Below are positions 1 through 11,380 of a stretch of DNA of 64,000 bases, one piece after another. The translations under genes were made by a program, and so were the position numbers. The DNA is from Bedellia somnulentella (lineage: Eukaryota > Arthropoda > Insecta > Lepidoptera > Bedelliidae), in assembly GCA_963576735.1 (NCBI GenBank), contig OY755191.1, forward strand, positions 9,763,608 through 9,827,607, written 5' to 3'. How positions within the stretch are numbered: the stretch's first letter is position 1; every line of letters begins with the position of its first letter. The notes beneath the pieces are model-generated. The model saw nothing but the letters and a program-made list of their open reading frames with translations. It ran no database searches and was not told the origin of the DNA.

Positions 1-132
1 TTACCATGAATATCTTAAAAGTTATTAAAAAACTGATAGTTCCAGTTCTAAAGCCCAGGCTACCCCATTTTGATATTTCTAGCCGTTAATATATGTTTAT
101 ATGTATGTACTAATAACTAATTTATACCACAG

Positions 133-268
133 ATGTACAATCTCGGAGAGCCATCACTAATGCGAAATGGAGACCCGAGTTGCCAACGCAGTATGTTCAC
201 GGCCGTCACATTTGGAATTGACACCAACTTCTTAGTCGCCATACTTGTCTGCATCGCTATATTAGTCA
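133..268 (+). CDS. shg: Cadherin exon: membrane-proximal ectodomain and first half of TM helix
   Basis: Acceptor ACCACAG ends at 132 and donor GTAAGT starts at 269. The 136 bases give 45 codons plus one base, entering in phase 0. The product runs from MYNLGEP to the hydrophobic stretch ending CIAILV. The ATG at 133 is an internal codon directly after the acceptor, not a start. Confidence 0.85.
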
Positions 269-2817
269 GTAAGTATCTTTATAAAGTATTTTTTGAATTT
301 ATAAATTTTTGATTTATGCGAAAAAGGATTTTGATAAGTCATTTAGAAGAAAAGAAGAAGAAGAAAAAAACGTTTATTCGTTGCCAGTCGCACATGAACA
401 TGTAAATATTTTTACAAAATAAATTAAGGTAAAAAAAACATTTAACAATAAAAACAGTGTTTATCTCAAATAATGCGCGAAAACAACGAAATGGCGTCTG
501 TCTCAGCGTTGTCGTTGTGAGTTTTACCTCACAACACTGATTTTCAGTCAGCGCCAGACTTGTAGTGACACACGAATTTAAATCACTATAGCCATTTGGT
601 AGAAGCAGGTTTTAATTTGTTTGTTTGAAAGAAAGAGTTAAGATATGCATTGTATTATTGATACTTTGAATGATGTTACTGAATGAAACAATAGATTTAT
701 ACTAATTACAGTGAACTTCGCACTTGGTTTTATCTATTCCTATGGGATTTAATTCATTGTATGATATTAGCAAATCAGACTGTAAGATTATTTTTCCCTC
801 TATTGATCTAATCTATCAAAACAACAATCTTACGTACTAGTTTTTTCTTGTATTTATCACCCCATTGTTTTTTAATTCGCAATCTCTGTTTGAATGTAAC
901 AGCGTACTTAAAAATCACAGCCGGTGCTCTTCAATCAAAACCTAATCACCCCTTTCTTTCCAGTCCTCCTCCTAGCAGTGGTAGTCCATCGTCGAAGGGC
1001 AGATGCATGGGCAGAAAAAGAGTTGGATGACATAAGAGAAAACATAATAGCGTACGAAGACGAAGGGGGCGGCGAGGGCGATGCAGGATATGATCTTCAT
1101 GTGTTAAGACAAATGTATGATGGGCCGCCAGCAGATAATGATGCTTCGTTTATGCATGCTAATGGTAAGAACATTTTTTAGTTCATTCATCATTCATTCA
1201 TATACTCACGGCTGTAAATCCCTTAACGGGGTAGCCAGAGCTTTGGAATGAGAAATTCCTCAGCCACTTTTGGAAGTTGATTGGGGAAAAGATATAATAA
1301 TAAGTGTTTTTGGTGACGGGTCTCCAACCACATCGCCCAAAAATCACTTTAAAAGCTCTTTAGTCGCCTCTTACGATCGCCCACGGGTAGAAATGGGGTA
1401 GTGTTATTCTAAGCCGACACTACACGGCAAGTTATTTAAGGTATTATATGTAAAAATACCCCGTATAATATTAAGATTCTGAAGTCATTTTTATAGTTAT
1501 TTAAACTGTTTTATGTAAAAATACCCCGTATAGCATTGAAGTAATGAAATAATACTACTAAACGGGCCTGCTATTTGAAAAATATGCTGGGACATACTTT
1601 TTTTTGGATTTTATTGTGTTGTTTGTGTGTGTTATTTTACGATTACAAATAGATAAGAATTGTAATGTAATTACATCTCTTTTTACTATGAGATAAAAAA
1701 AATAATAGAAAAAGATAAAAATCTTACTACCTTTGTATTTTAACTATGTATTTTGTCTAGAGTTTTTACTCAGTATAACATAACATTGTAAATTCAACCT
1801 ATCAACACTAACATAACATTTTGCAAAGTATAAAAAATCCCATTTATTGTAGGTGTATTAGGAGCAGCCCCGGACATATCCGGATTCCTGGACGACAAGA
1901 AGTCCGTGCTAGACCGAGATCCGGAAATAAATCCGTATGATGATGTCCGCCATTACGCGTACGAGGGAGATGGCAATACTAGCGGGTCCTTGTCTTCGCT
2001 TGCTAGCTGTGAGTATTACTTTGAGTTATTCAACATACATATATTCATATATACACTCACGGCTATGAATCCTTTGAAGCGGTAGCCAGAGCTGAGGAAT
2101 CAGAAATTCCTCAGCCACTTTTGGAAGTTGCGTGGGAAAGATGCTGGAATAAAGGTGATGGGTCTCCAACCGCATCGCCCAACAAACCCTTAAAAGCCTC
2201 AATACCGTTAGTCGCCTCTTACGTACACCCACCGGAAATGGGGTAGTGTTATTCTAAGCCGACACTACACGGCAAATATATTTAAAACAATTTTTCTTAA
2301 TTTTATCCGACTTCTACGGGTTTCTTTTCGAATTTGACTAAAGGTGCTCCCTCACCGAGAGCATTCACGTGTACTATAACTTTATAGATTCGTCTTTTTT
2401 ATTATATTACAATAATACCTGACTGACGAGCATTAGCGTGTAATGACTAGCTCATACACGACCATTCATTACAAGGTGGACATCGTAATGCTCGGTTCTC
2501 CTCATACACTAATGTAATGCTCAAATCTGTAGCTTACATTACACGCGAATGTTCCCGGTGAGCACTTAAGGACTGAATTCTTCAGATCTGAGATTACATT
2601 TGACCTGTGCTAAAATTGGCTGGAGTTTTCTATTAGTGTAACAAATATGTCCGCATATTTATTTATTTAACTTAATCCTCAATTTCCATCAGGTACCGAC
2701 GACGAAGATTTGAAATTCAACTACCTATCGACATTCGGTCCTCGCTTCAGAAAACTAGCCGATTTGTATGGAGACTCTGAGGATGATAGAGTCCCTCACG
2801 AAGAATCGTGGTGCTAG
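133..2817 (+). CDS. shg: Classical cadherin, C-terminal part (DE-cadherin/shotgun-like), four exons, 5' partial
   Basis: Four exons join in frame: 133-268, 964-1164, 1853-2008 and 2693-2817, each intron GT..AG and each junction after codon base 1. They encode the end of the extracellular part, one transmembrane helix spanning the first junction (from DTNFLVAILV through LLLAVVV), a basic stop-transfer HRRR and a cytoplasmic tail of about 152 residues. The juxtamembrane block YEDEGGGEGDAGYDL is the p120-catenin-binding type; SLSSLASC followed by FGPRFRKLADLYG is the beta-catenin-binding type. From known biology, classical cadherins link cells at adherens junctions through catenins. The VRHYAYEGDG and FGPRFRKLADLYG wording fits insect DE-cadherin better than CadN, from memory. 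The ectodomain and start lie left of the window. Confidence 0.9.
340..570 (-). mobile_element. LINE K 3' end fragment in cadherin intron
   Basis: On the minus strand this reads from a diagnostic block (complement of ACTGATTTTCAGTCAGCGC at about 538-556) to a TTTATTC and T/C-rich tail at the left edge. The same arrangement occurs at 10590-10965 and behind a reverse-transcriptase ORF at 16638-18003. It is a 5'-truncated, non-coding copy in the intron 269-963. Confidence 0.7.
964..1164 (+). CDS. shg: Cadherin exon: end of TM helix and p120-binding juxtamembrane region
   Basis: Acceptor TTTCCAG ends at 963 and donor GTAAGA starts at 1165. It encodes LLLAVVVHRRRADAWAEKE and then the acidic/glycine block EDEGGGEGDAGYD, continuing to FMHAN. 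Confidence 0.88.
1190..1428 (-). repeat. Repeat A copy in cadherin intron
   Basis: The tail lies at the left (ACTCACGGCTGTAAATCCC) and the head at the right (AGCCGACACTACACGGC), so the element is on the minus strand. About full length. It belongs to the subfamily with TTTGGAATGAGAAATTCC, also seen at 19379-19650 and 47652-47906. Confidence 0.85.
1853..2008 (+). CDS. shg: Cadherin exon: start of beta-catenin-binding region
   Basis: Acceptor TTGTAG ends at 1852 and donor GTGAGT starts at 2009. It encodes VLGAAPDISGFLDD, then NPYDDVRHYAYEGDG and SGSLSSLAS, the serine-rich start of the beta-catenin site. Confidence 0.88.
2035..2273 (-). repeat. Repeat A copy in cadherin intron
   Basis: Same family and orientation as the copy one intron upstream, but a different subfamily (GAGGAATCAGAAATTCC). 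Ends GCCGACACTACACGGC at the head. It begins about 25 bases after the splice donor. Confidence 0.85.
2344..2565. mobile_element. MITE-like element with imperfect terminal inverted repeats
   Basis: The left end reads GTGCTCCCTCACCGAGAGC and CATTCACGTGTA; the right end reads, on the other strand, GTGCTCACCGGGAACATTCG and CGTGTAATG. The interior carries several further GTAATGCTC/GCATTA variants in both orientations. No coding capacity. It fills most of the rest of the cadherin intron 2009-2692. Confidence 0.55.
2693..2817 (+). CDS. shg: Cadherin terminal exon: catenin-binding core and stop
   Basis: Acceptor CATCAG ends at 2692. It encodes TDDEDLKFNYLSTFGPRFRK, LADLYG, an acidic stretch and a final VPHEESWC before TAG at 2815-2817. 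Confidence 0.9.
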
Positions 2818-4320
2818 CACAAAGCTTGGCTAGTTTAGCCACAAAATATTCGTATTTGAGTGATAGTGACACTAAATTGAAGCTTGTTGCCTTAATTTTC
2901 AATCTGTGTTAGTTTTGTGTTGTGGATGTCCCACCGGTAAATGGTTTTCGATAGAACGCCTGTGATAACGCTTTGGCGTTAGTTCTTGCGTTTTGTGATA
3001 CCCTGTCGCTTTTTGCTATTGATTTTTGGATGACGGCTCCGTGACTATAAAATTTATCGGTTTTAGGAACGTACATTTTGTATTGTTTCTGGTACCATTT
3101 TAAGGAATTGATTGTTAATGTGTTTAACTCTTGGATTACATGGTACTTATTTAAAACAAAATGAAGGAACCTGAGTATATTGCCTTTTTTTTTATTAAGA
3201 TTAGGACATTTGCGCATGCTTTTTCATAGTCATCTAAAAATCAAAAAGTATAAAAGTATTTTAAACTAAAAATACGATTTAAGAAAATGACTGATATGTA
3301 CCATAATAGGGCTGTAGGCTTTTTGAGTATGTCATAACATCGTCGGAGCGTAGAAATACTTAGATTAAAAAAAGTTTTATTATAATATTAATGATTGATC
3401 TTTCAACACATGAATTAGTATGATTGTAAATTATTGCGGCATTTAAAGTTTTTGAGTATTTTGGCTCACGTTTTATTGGCATTTATAATTTTATCATTGA
3501 CTTTTTTAAATAGGTTTTAGTGCCATCACATTTTTTACTTTTGTACCTAAAAATACCTTGCAGCTGTCTATTCCAATAGGGAATGTCATGTGTATAACTT
3601 TATGTTCCGCCCAATTGAGAATTAAAAGTATTGTGTCAATTAGAAAAGTTTCAGTACTTAGAATGTAAGATATTTTTTATATTATGACTTTTTGTTTTTT
3701 TTTCCACTTTGCGTCCAGAGGATTATGGTGCGATGAGTAAAAAGCTTGTTTAAAAATTATGTTGTTTGTTTTTAATTTTGTTTATGAAAAATAAGTTCAG
3801 GATTTTAAAAATATCTAACTTATTATCAAAACGTGTTCATAATTTGTGACTAGAGGTATAAAAAATGCATACAGAAGCTTCGTTTTTAGCATGTTCCAAA
3901 ACACTAAACAGTAATAATAAGTGTCGTGTGAAAAAATATTTGAACAAATAACTTTTAGAGGAATAAAGAACATAGTTGCAACAACTGTTTTAATTCCATA
4001 CATTAAAGTTATGAGTAATGTTTTTCATTCTTATCAGGTAATACTGAATATTTCTATCATTTTGGTTGACAAATCTGATATTGATCTAGTTTTTTAAGAT
4101 CCTCGAACAATTACGTTCCAACAATTATAAATGTTACTTATTATTTGAATTACTGAACAATTAAAACATCCCCAAATACTTTTTACGTTAAGTATTAAAT
4201 ATATAAATTTGTGTAAATATTGTAAAATTGTCACATTAGATAATTGTAAGGATAAATGTTCCGTAAATAAGTGATTTTTGTATTAATAATAAATTATAGG
4301 CAAATATACAAGGTGTCTTA
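2818..4320 (+). other. Probable cadherin 3' UTR, AT-rich
   Basis: No coding region or known repeat seen. AT-rich sequence follows the stop. Candidate polyadenylation signals include AATAAA at 4288-4293 and more from about 4690 on; the true cleavage site cannot be told from sequence alone. Confidence 0.45.
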
Positions 4321-6515
4321 TATTTATGCATATCAACGAAAAATAACGTAAAAATTTGTACTCTATGACATGTTATAAATTAACAGTGTTTACCTGTAAA
4401 TCCCGTTAAATTTAAATGTAAGGGCTTTATAAAATATTACTAGAAATTACAATTAAAATATATCTAAATAAAAAAATAAGAATCTATTGGCATCCACCAC
4501 CTGTATTATACCGTGTGGATATAACTTAAATTATTTTGATTCATGAATTCAAATTTTCTGTTTCTTTTTTAATTAAACAATAAAAAAATATATAATATAA
4601 ATTAAAAAAACTTCCATGCCCTAGTTTGTGTGAGCATAATTTATTTACATCTATTTATATTTCGACTATACTCGACACAAATGTTTTTGTAAAATAAATC
4701 TATTGTGTAACATTCCACTAAAGGTTTTAAATGTAAATCAAATACATAATGTACTATTAAAATAAATGTTGAATAAAATCAATTAAAACTTGCTTATATA
4801 ACGTTTTACGATGAATATTTTTCTCACAATATTAATATGTGATTTGAAAATGTAATGACAAAAATATTTACCGTAAAACTAAGGACTCGACACTGCCATT
4901 ACCTATAAATATATTTGTGTTTGAATATATTTAATATTGTGAAAAACGCCATTTGTGATAACGACACTTAATGGTTTATTGTATTATAACTTATAGGATT
5001 AAGTTCTTAAAGGAAACATATTTCAATTTATTATTTACATCTTTTTCCAATAAAAATATTAGAAACTTTATCACAAATGGATGAAAGTTTAGCTATTGTA
5101 ATTTAATCATGTGTTAGTCTCATTCTACTCCTATGATTTTTTCACCAAAAAATCTTTTCAACAATAATTTAAGTTTCTTTTTTTTGTACAATTCGTTTCG
5201 TAGCGAATATAGGGCAATAGAGATTTAGTTATATAATCAAATAATGATGTGATAACTATAATTAAAGTAAAGTTTGTTCGGCACAGTACGTTTTTGGTTT
5301 TACCAAATTGTTCATAGTTATAAATAGTGAACTATTTATGTGAAATTCACAGTTACTATCAAGGAGAGAAATTACACCACCTAAGCAATAAAACAATCGA
5401 CCAAAAACGGCAATACTACATTCATTATTTTTACAATATAACACATTTTGTTGGAGTTTGAGCTTGTTCAATTCTTTTAAATAAATTATTAACCTACACT
5501 TTTATACGAATTGAATTACATATATATAGTAGCTTTAGAAAGCGTGTTAGGTATTGCGTTTGCTTTCTAATACTTTGTTGTGTGAATACATTTATTATTT
5601 ACCCCGAATATTTGGATACGTCAATGTGTCCGTTGTCGAAAAAGAAATATAGAATATTAAAAGTAAAGTCGTGAATAAAACTTCAATAAGTTTGCACCAT
5701 TCACTCTCTAGACATTTATTTATGTTACTCGTAACATACAGTTGATTGCTTGATTAGTCTCTGTGAATTTCGTCCAAATATTTAGATTATAAAACTTTTA
5801 TAAGTCGACCATAATTTACTGTAAACCACAGAGTTGTTAAAAGATACGACAGTATGGAGTTTCTTTCTGAAAAATCGCCTTATATAGCAAATATGTGGTT
5901 AATAAATCATGATATCTAAGACGTTGCAACTACATTTTTCATGTGAAATGTCAAATATTTAGTTGTTACGGTTGGTTCCTCTTTATCTTTGTACCGGTGT
6001 TATTTAAATATTTCTGCTACAAACCTTTTAATTTAAAAATAATAATTTACTGGCATTAAAATGAAAAGTTCAGTATCACAGCTTTTTTAATTTTCGAAGT
6101 TATTTCAATGATATTAAGGGATATTTCACAGTGAAAAATTATAAGCAATTTGTTTTATCAAATCTGTCGATTTTTCAGAAACAAAACTCATACGAATAGT
6201 TATTATTGTCAGATACAATTTTGTATTTATATATCTTCGATATTCTAAGTTTATATAAAAGCGGTGTCTGACTGAACGTTTGTCATATTAATTTGATAAG
6301 CCCTAGGTATTAAGGACGTATTATTTTTAAATTGTTTATATAGAAATAAAAATATTCAATTAAAATAAAGTGATGAAATTGATGTTTTGTTTTTTTTTAT
6401 TTATCTTCTCATCTTGTCGTCTCGTCGTCTCATTAGATATCCTTTCGTAATATAATGACATCCAAGACTTAAACCATTAGGCAACTAAAATTTTACATTC
6501 GTATAGACACGTCCT
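4321..6515. other. AT-rich intergenic DNA, nothing recognised
   Basis: Read on both strands; only short chance ORFs, A/T runs and scattered AATAAA motifs. No family repeat, tRNA or coding pattern was found. Confidence 0.5.
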
Positions 6516-6518
6516 CAC

Positions 6519-6894
6519 GGTTATAAATCCCAAAAATGGGTCACCAAAGCTTTAGAATAACATATTCCCTTAGCCTTTATGCAAGTTAACTGCTGACATA
6601 CATACATACATATACTCACGGCTATAAATCCCAAGAAAGGGGTAGCCAGAGCTAAGGAATTAGAAATTCCTCAGCCACTTTTGGAAGGTGCGTGGAGAAT
6701 AGATGGTGAAATAAAGGTACTTGGTGATGGGTCTCCACTGAGAAGATGATAAAATAAAGCATGGCTGGTGATGGGTCTTCACTCCAGGCTTATCACCCTA
6801 CAAGAAAAAACTTCAATCCTGAAAACGCCAAGTAGCCATTTATGACACCCCGGGAAAGAATGGATCAGTGCTATGCTAACCCGAGACAGCTACA
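6519..6894 (-). repeat. Two repeat A copies, an older fragment followed by a degenerate long copy
   Basis: 6519-6595 is a decayed tail part (CTCACGGTTATAAATCCC). From 6598 a (CATA)n tail begins a second, longer copy with an internal duplication of the GATGGGTCT segment, ending in a degenerate head near GAGACAGCTACA. Both are on the minus strand. Confidence 0.7.
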
Positions 6895-7364
6895 TCAATT
6901 AAAAAATATATGTTTTGATGAATGAAAAATTCTCAAGAACTAAAGGAAATATAGCAGTAGTAGGTAGTTTTATATAAGCATGTAGGATGGCCATAGGATA
7001 GTAGCCGAATAAATCATCTTTGATTGGTTTCCTGAGTGAAATGATTCATATTTATACTAAAAACAACAAATCTGCCACACAAAAGACAGTTCACTAAATA
7101 CCTATAAAACTTTACACAAAGCAAATAAACAGGATGGAGTGTTGGCAAAGTTAAATTCGTTGTATGGCAACCCTATTCACAGAAACAAATGGGATAATTG
7201 GTGTTGGCAACACCGATAACCCGCCCGCTCATAATAAGCTTGCTCAACTTTTCGCGTCCAATTTTCTGAATTAATCCATACGGCAGTATTATATGCAGTA
7301 CATCATTAAATTGAAAGGGAACCTGTATTTTCAGCTGGATAAAGTTTTACTTCTGAATAGTGCC

Positions 7365-7585
7365 AGCTTAGAATGACACAGGTGTCGTAGAATGGAGACT
7401 TATAGAATAAAGCTTTTTAAGTGGTATTTAGGCGATGCGGTTGAAAACCCATCACTAATGATTTTTTGTTTCTACAATTTTGTCCCCTATCAACTTCCAA
7501 ATGTGGCTTAGGAGTTATTAGCTCTAAACCTCTGGCTACCCCTTTTTGGGATTTATGGCCGTGAGTATTTGTATGTATGTATAAT
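7365..7585 (+). repeat. Repeat A copy, degenerate
   Basis: Head AGTGCCAGCTTAGAATG, centre GCGATGCGGTTGAAAACCC, tail GGGATTTATGGCCGTGAGTA then TATGTATGTA. Complete outline, but many substitutions and a lost block after the head. Confidence 0.75.
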
Positions 7586-7629
7586 ATTTTATGTAATAAA
7601 ATATATAAATAGCGATATTTTTATAAATT

Positions 7630-8012
7630 ATGTATTGTAAGGTTATGTGATCGTGTGAGGAATGACGTGATTCGTGAAAGGTGTGGTGTAAAAGATGATA
7701 TTGTAAGTAAGATAGAAACAGGAATGTTGAGGTGGTTTAGGCACATCGAGAGGATGGATGATAGGAAATTGGTAAAAGGTATCTATAGAGCTAATGTGGA
7801 AGGTCATGTTAGTAGAGGACGGCCACGAAAGACACACTTGGACCAAATTGAGAGTGTGCTCAAAAAGGGAAGGCGTCCGAAGTATGAAGAATAAAAGAGC
7901 ATGTATGAAGAGATTGATGGATGAAGATGAAGCAAGAGGAGTTTGCCAGGATCGTACGAAGTGGCGATCGATAGTCGGAATTAACGGCGTGAGTATATGT
8001 ATGAATGTAAAT
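7630..8012 (+). mobile_element. LINE L (RTE-like) 3' fragment with part of the C-terminal coding region
   Basis: The frame 7655-7894 encodes RNDVIRERCGVKDD, GMLRWFRHIERMDDRKLVK and VSRGRPRKTHLDQIESVLKK, the C-terminal region after the thumb of an RTE-like non-LTR retrotransposon. A one-base shift near 7870 moves MKNKRACMKRLMDEDEARG into another frame. The 3' end GGCGTGAGTATATGTATG lies at about 7987-8004. A 5'-truncated, dead copy; compare the longer minus-strand copy at 44131-44766. Confidence 0.8.
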
Positions 8013-8089
8013 AGCGATATTGCATATAAGCCAGGCTTAGATCGCTAGTTATGATAAACTCAAGCAATTCTCGCACGTCATTTTTGTCA

Positions 8090-8330
8090 TTAGATATTGG
8101 GCAGTACATTCAGGTGGAACGCCAAACGCTGCTTTATAAGAATAAACTATCTCATGCCTGAGTATAACTAAGCCATGTGGATTTCCTCACGATGTTTCTT
8201 TTGCCGTAAACAACTATGAGTTAAAAAGACACATTGGTATAGGTGTAGTACCGACTCCGGATTTGAACTCGCGTTTCTGGCATGAGAAGCTGGTGCTTTC
8301 TGACTGAGCTATCAAGTTTGTATCAAAGAT
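8090..8330 (-). repeat. SINE S1 copy, 5' part with tRNA-like head
   Basis: On the minus strand: TAGCTCAGTCAGAAAGCACC (box A-like), then GAGTTCAAATCC (box B-like), then the S1 body ACATCGTGAGGAAATCCACA. The 3' part is missing or diverged. Confidence 0.65.
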
Positions 8331-8385
8331 AGCAAGCATCTTGATTTCACGGATTTCTCTGCCTAAGACTATTAGGTTATGATTT

Positions 8386-8590
8386 ATATGAGTTAACGGT
8401 GAGAGAAATCATTGTGAGGAAACCCACATGGCTAAGTTGTACTTTGTCATGTGACAGAACAGTGTATTCACACAAAAGGGCGATAGGCCTACCTCCTATC
8501 ACTCGAGTACACTGTCCAAGCAAATCGTGCTTATTCTGAACTCTGCCAACCCCTTCGGGATATACAGCGTGAACGTTTGAGCTGAGTTGA
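8386..8590 (+). repeat. SINE S1 copy, 5'-truncated
   Basis: Body from TTAACGGTGAG through GAGGAAACCCACATGG, GCGATAGGCCTACC and GCCAACCCCTTCGGGATA to GCGTGAACGTTTGAG. Lies just right of an opposite-strand S1 copy. Confidence 0.75.
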
Positions 8591-8599
8591 TGATTTATA

Positions 8600-9745
8600 C
8601 CTTTAAAAAAGAACCATTTAGAAATAAACACATAAAAAATATATGTTAGGATTGAAGACAAAGAGTGGGCGTGAACATTATGTACCTTATATGACAGCGT
8701 ATAGTCCGATGCACACCTTGTTATTGCATCTAAAGAAATGTGAGTGACATAGCCTTTAGAGTCTTTATTTACTGGCATAGATCTTTTCTTATTGTTTCAA
8801 AAAGAAATAATTTTTGGACCAAATAGATTAAGCTGTGTAGTAGCAAAATGCTCATCTAGTCGAAAACCAATCTCAATATTAAACACAATCAACATATACT
8901 CATAAGTATTGTGCAGGAACTTCCAAAATCTATACAAAAAAAGAAAAATAAAACTTTAAACAATAACGAAAGATTCCCACTTCAACCTCTGTTCCAGTTT
9001 TCACGGATGCGAATCGGTCAAGCGTTCCAATTTAATGACCTCTCAATTTTTTCCTCGATGACCTTTAATTCAACTACCAAAGGGCCCAATTTCCTTAAAC
9101 ACGTCGATGTTATTATTTTGATCATGGAGAGTGATTTCGTCACAGTGCACTTAAAACACGGATGCGTGGAGTCGAAAATAAGAATTATATTTAGAGTTTT
9201 GTACGAAAACAACCCTTGATAGTTTGTAAATATTTGAAATCCCTTTGATAGTGGACACATTGAAATTTAAGGACGGTCACAGTAGTTGTCAAATTACATT
9301 TTTGAATACGTCGATTCTCGTTGAGTGAATATTTTCTGTAATTTGAATCAGTGTACTAACAGATTTGATTTCCGCTGAAGTTGATAATTTATATATTCTT
9401 GTCTCAGATACCTACATTAATAAACCTGATATATCGGTTATAACCCGACAAAGAAGTAAAGAAAAATATGTATACAGAAAATTTTGGAAATTTAGAGGGG
9501 AAAAGATGGTCCAAAAGATTGAAGGGGTGAGTATTTAACCGCATAAAATTCCATTTACTTCACTTCTTAAGAAAACTACAGGAATATACTGTTAAGATGG
9601 TATAGTGATATTCCAAACTGATACTACACGGCACTCTACACGAACTATAAACACATATTTTCTTCATCATTGTAGATACATTAATTACGTCTTACATGTA
9701 TATTGAAATTACTAAAAGGCCCACTTGATCTACGTGATAAGTAGT
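8600..9745. other. No gene recognised
   Basis: An open frame at 8911-9219 (+) overlaps one at 9018-9260 (-); neither shows a domain, splice context or repeat match. No family repeat was seen here. Confidence 0.4.
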
Positions 9746-9754
9746 AAATGCTTA

Positions 9755-10139
9755 CACATACAAACAGTCACGGCTATAAATCCTTAAAGCAAATACTCGA
9801 GAGCTATGCCACTTTAGGAAATTTAATGTGGAATATATTTTAAAATAACCAACCCCAGCGCCCAAAAACAAAAAGAAAAAATAAGATACATACATACATA
9901 CATATACTCATGGCTATAAATCCCTAGAAGGGGTAGCCAGAGAGTAGGAATTAGAAATTTTTCAGCCAATTTTGAAAGTTAAGTGGCGAAAAGATGGTAA
10001 AATAAAGGTTGGTGGTGATGGGTCTTCAACCGCATCGGTTTTTTTTAAAATCAAAAAGCCCGATTACCTTTAGTCGCCCTTTACGTCCCCAACGGAAAGA
10101 AACGGGGTAGTGCTATTCTAAGTCCGACTCTACATAGCA
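9755..10139 (-). repeat. Two adjacent repeat A copies
   Basis: 9755-9870 is a heavily decayed fragment (AGTCACGGCTATAAATCC). 9887-10139 is a full copy with (CATA)n tail, body and head AGTCCGACTCTACATAGC. Same strand, side by side. Confidence 0.75.
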
Positions 10140-10289
10140 GCAAAAAAGATACAATATACAAAACGAATTCGTCGATCCTAAAAATGTATAAAGCTGCTAG
10201 CTATGAATTAAAATTAAATTTACTACAGTTTTAAGTGATTTTATTTCTAAAACCAGTTTTCAATTTCGAAATAAAGAGTTCTATTATAT

Positions 10290-10500
10290 TCTAGTTGAGT
10301 GGTGTTGGCTTTGAATAGCACTAATTCACTTCTTCCCGTTCTAAGAGGTGACTTACAGCATTGGTACTTTTATTGTGATTGTTGGGCAATGCGGTTGGAG
10401 ACCTATCGGTAACCGTTCGTTCTTTATAAATCTTTTCATCACTCAATTTAAATTTAGCTGCTAAATTTCTTATTCTGAAATGTATAGCTGTGAGTTTATA
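10290..10500 (+). repeat. Repeat A copy, degenerate
   Basis: Head GTGTTGGCTTTGAATAGCAC, centre GGGCAATGCGGTTGGAGACC, tail ATAGCTGTGAG. Several deletions. Confidence 0.6.
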
Positions 10501-10539
10501 TAATGTCAGAAAAACAACATGTTATAAAGGCGAGAGACT

Positions 10540-10605
10540 CTCATTAATGTGAGGAAAGCAAGAGGGATTTGTCAGGAGCATACAAAGTGGCGATCGATAT
10601 TGCAC
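10540..10605 (+). mobile_element. LINE L fragment
   Basis: Contains AAGCAAGAGGGATTTGTCAG and AAAGTGGCGATCGATA, the block encoding the final CQDRTKWRSI part of LINE L. Only about 65 bases remain. Confidence 0.6.
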
Positions 10606-10965
10606 ATTAGAAGAAATACATTTAGAAGAAGAAATAAATTTATTCGCTGTAAATATGGCACAACAGATATGCAACACAAAAATAATAATAACCAAACCAA
10701 AAAAAACAAAAGTTAAAATATTTACAACTACAAAAAAAACAGTGAAAATATAAAAAACAATAAAAATAATACCTTAAATGTTTACAAAGAAACACAAAAT
10801 CAAAAAGAGGAAATTATTAACAAATTATAATGATAAACTAAAAAAAAAAAACATTGTGCCATTGGACAGTGAAATGGCACTGACTCAGCAAAAACTGTGA
10901 GGAGTTACCTCACAGCACTGATTTTCAGTCAGCGCTCTCCTGCCTGTCTGCCTGCCCGCCATTAC
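10606..10965 (-). mobile_element. LINE K 3' end
   Basis: The minus strand shows the diagnostic block (complement of CACTGATTTTCAGTCAGCGC, about 10915-10934), the GCACAATG-type segment and an A/T-rich stretch ending in a TTTATTTC tail near 10635. Matches the 3' UTR of the K element inside the mariner. Non-coding. Confidence 0.75.
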
Positions 10966-11264
10966 CTGCCTGCCTACCAAATGAGACTAACATGTGTGAG
11001 TATAAGTTAATAAGTTACAATCCAACAAAGTTATCATATCAACAGTGTACTTTAAAAGCACTTAAGGAACACCAGGTTTGTCGAATACCAAGCCAGTTAT
11101 TTTAAAACAGCCACAGTAATTCTCCAAGTGCTATAACAGTTTATTATTTCATAACATGAACTATTGCATGAAGGAACGTATGCGTATGTAATAGCCGTAA
11201 TTAGCCTGTATACCGGATCGCCTAATTCTGCTATAACCCTTTAACAATTTGTACACATGCATAT

Positions 11265-11380
11265 ATAACGCCATTTGTTGCCAATGGGGTAGGCAGAAGC
11301 TATTTATCGCCTATTAAAACGATCCTGGCAAACCTCTCGAGCCTCATTAGCATCATAGTCGTTTCATCATCAATTTATAG
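11265..11380 (-). mobile_element. LINE L 3' end fragment
   Basis: On the plus strand it reads CCAATGGGGTAGGCAGAAGC and CGATCCTGGCAAACCTCTCG, the complement of the L 3' coding end and tail. Truncated before the GRPRKTHLDQ block. Confidence 0.65.

Noticed and set aside
848..1030. Open frame overlapping the second cadherin exon
   Set aside because: It is in a different frame from the splice-consistent cadherin reading (964-1164) and has no features of its own.
8911..9219. 102-residue open frame, possible small gene
   Set aside because: No domain, no convincing start context and an opposite-strand frame of similar size; AT-rich chance frame is the better explanation.
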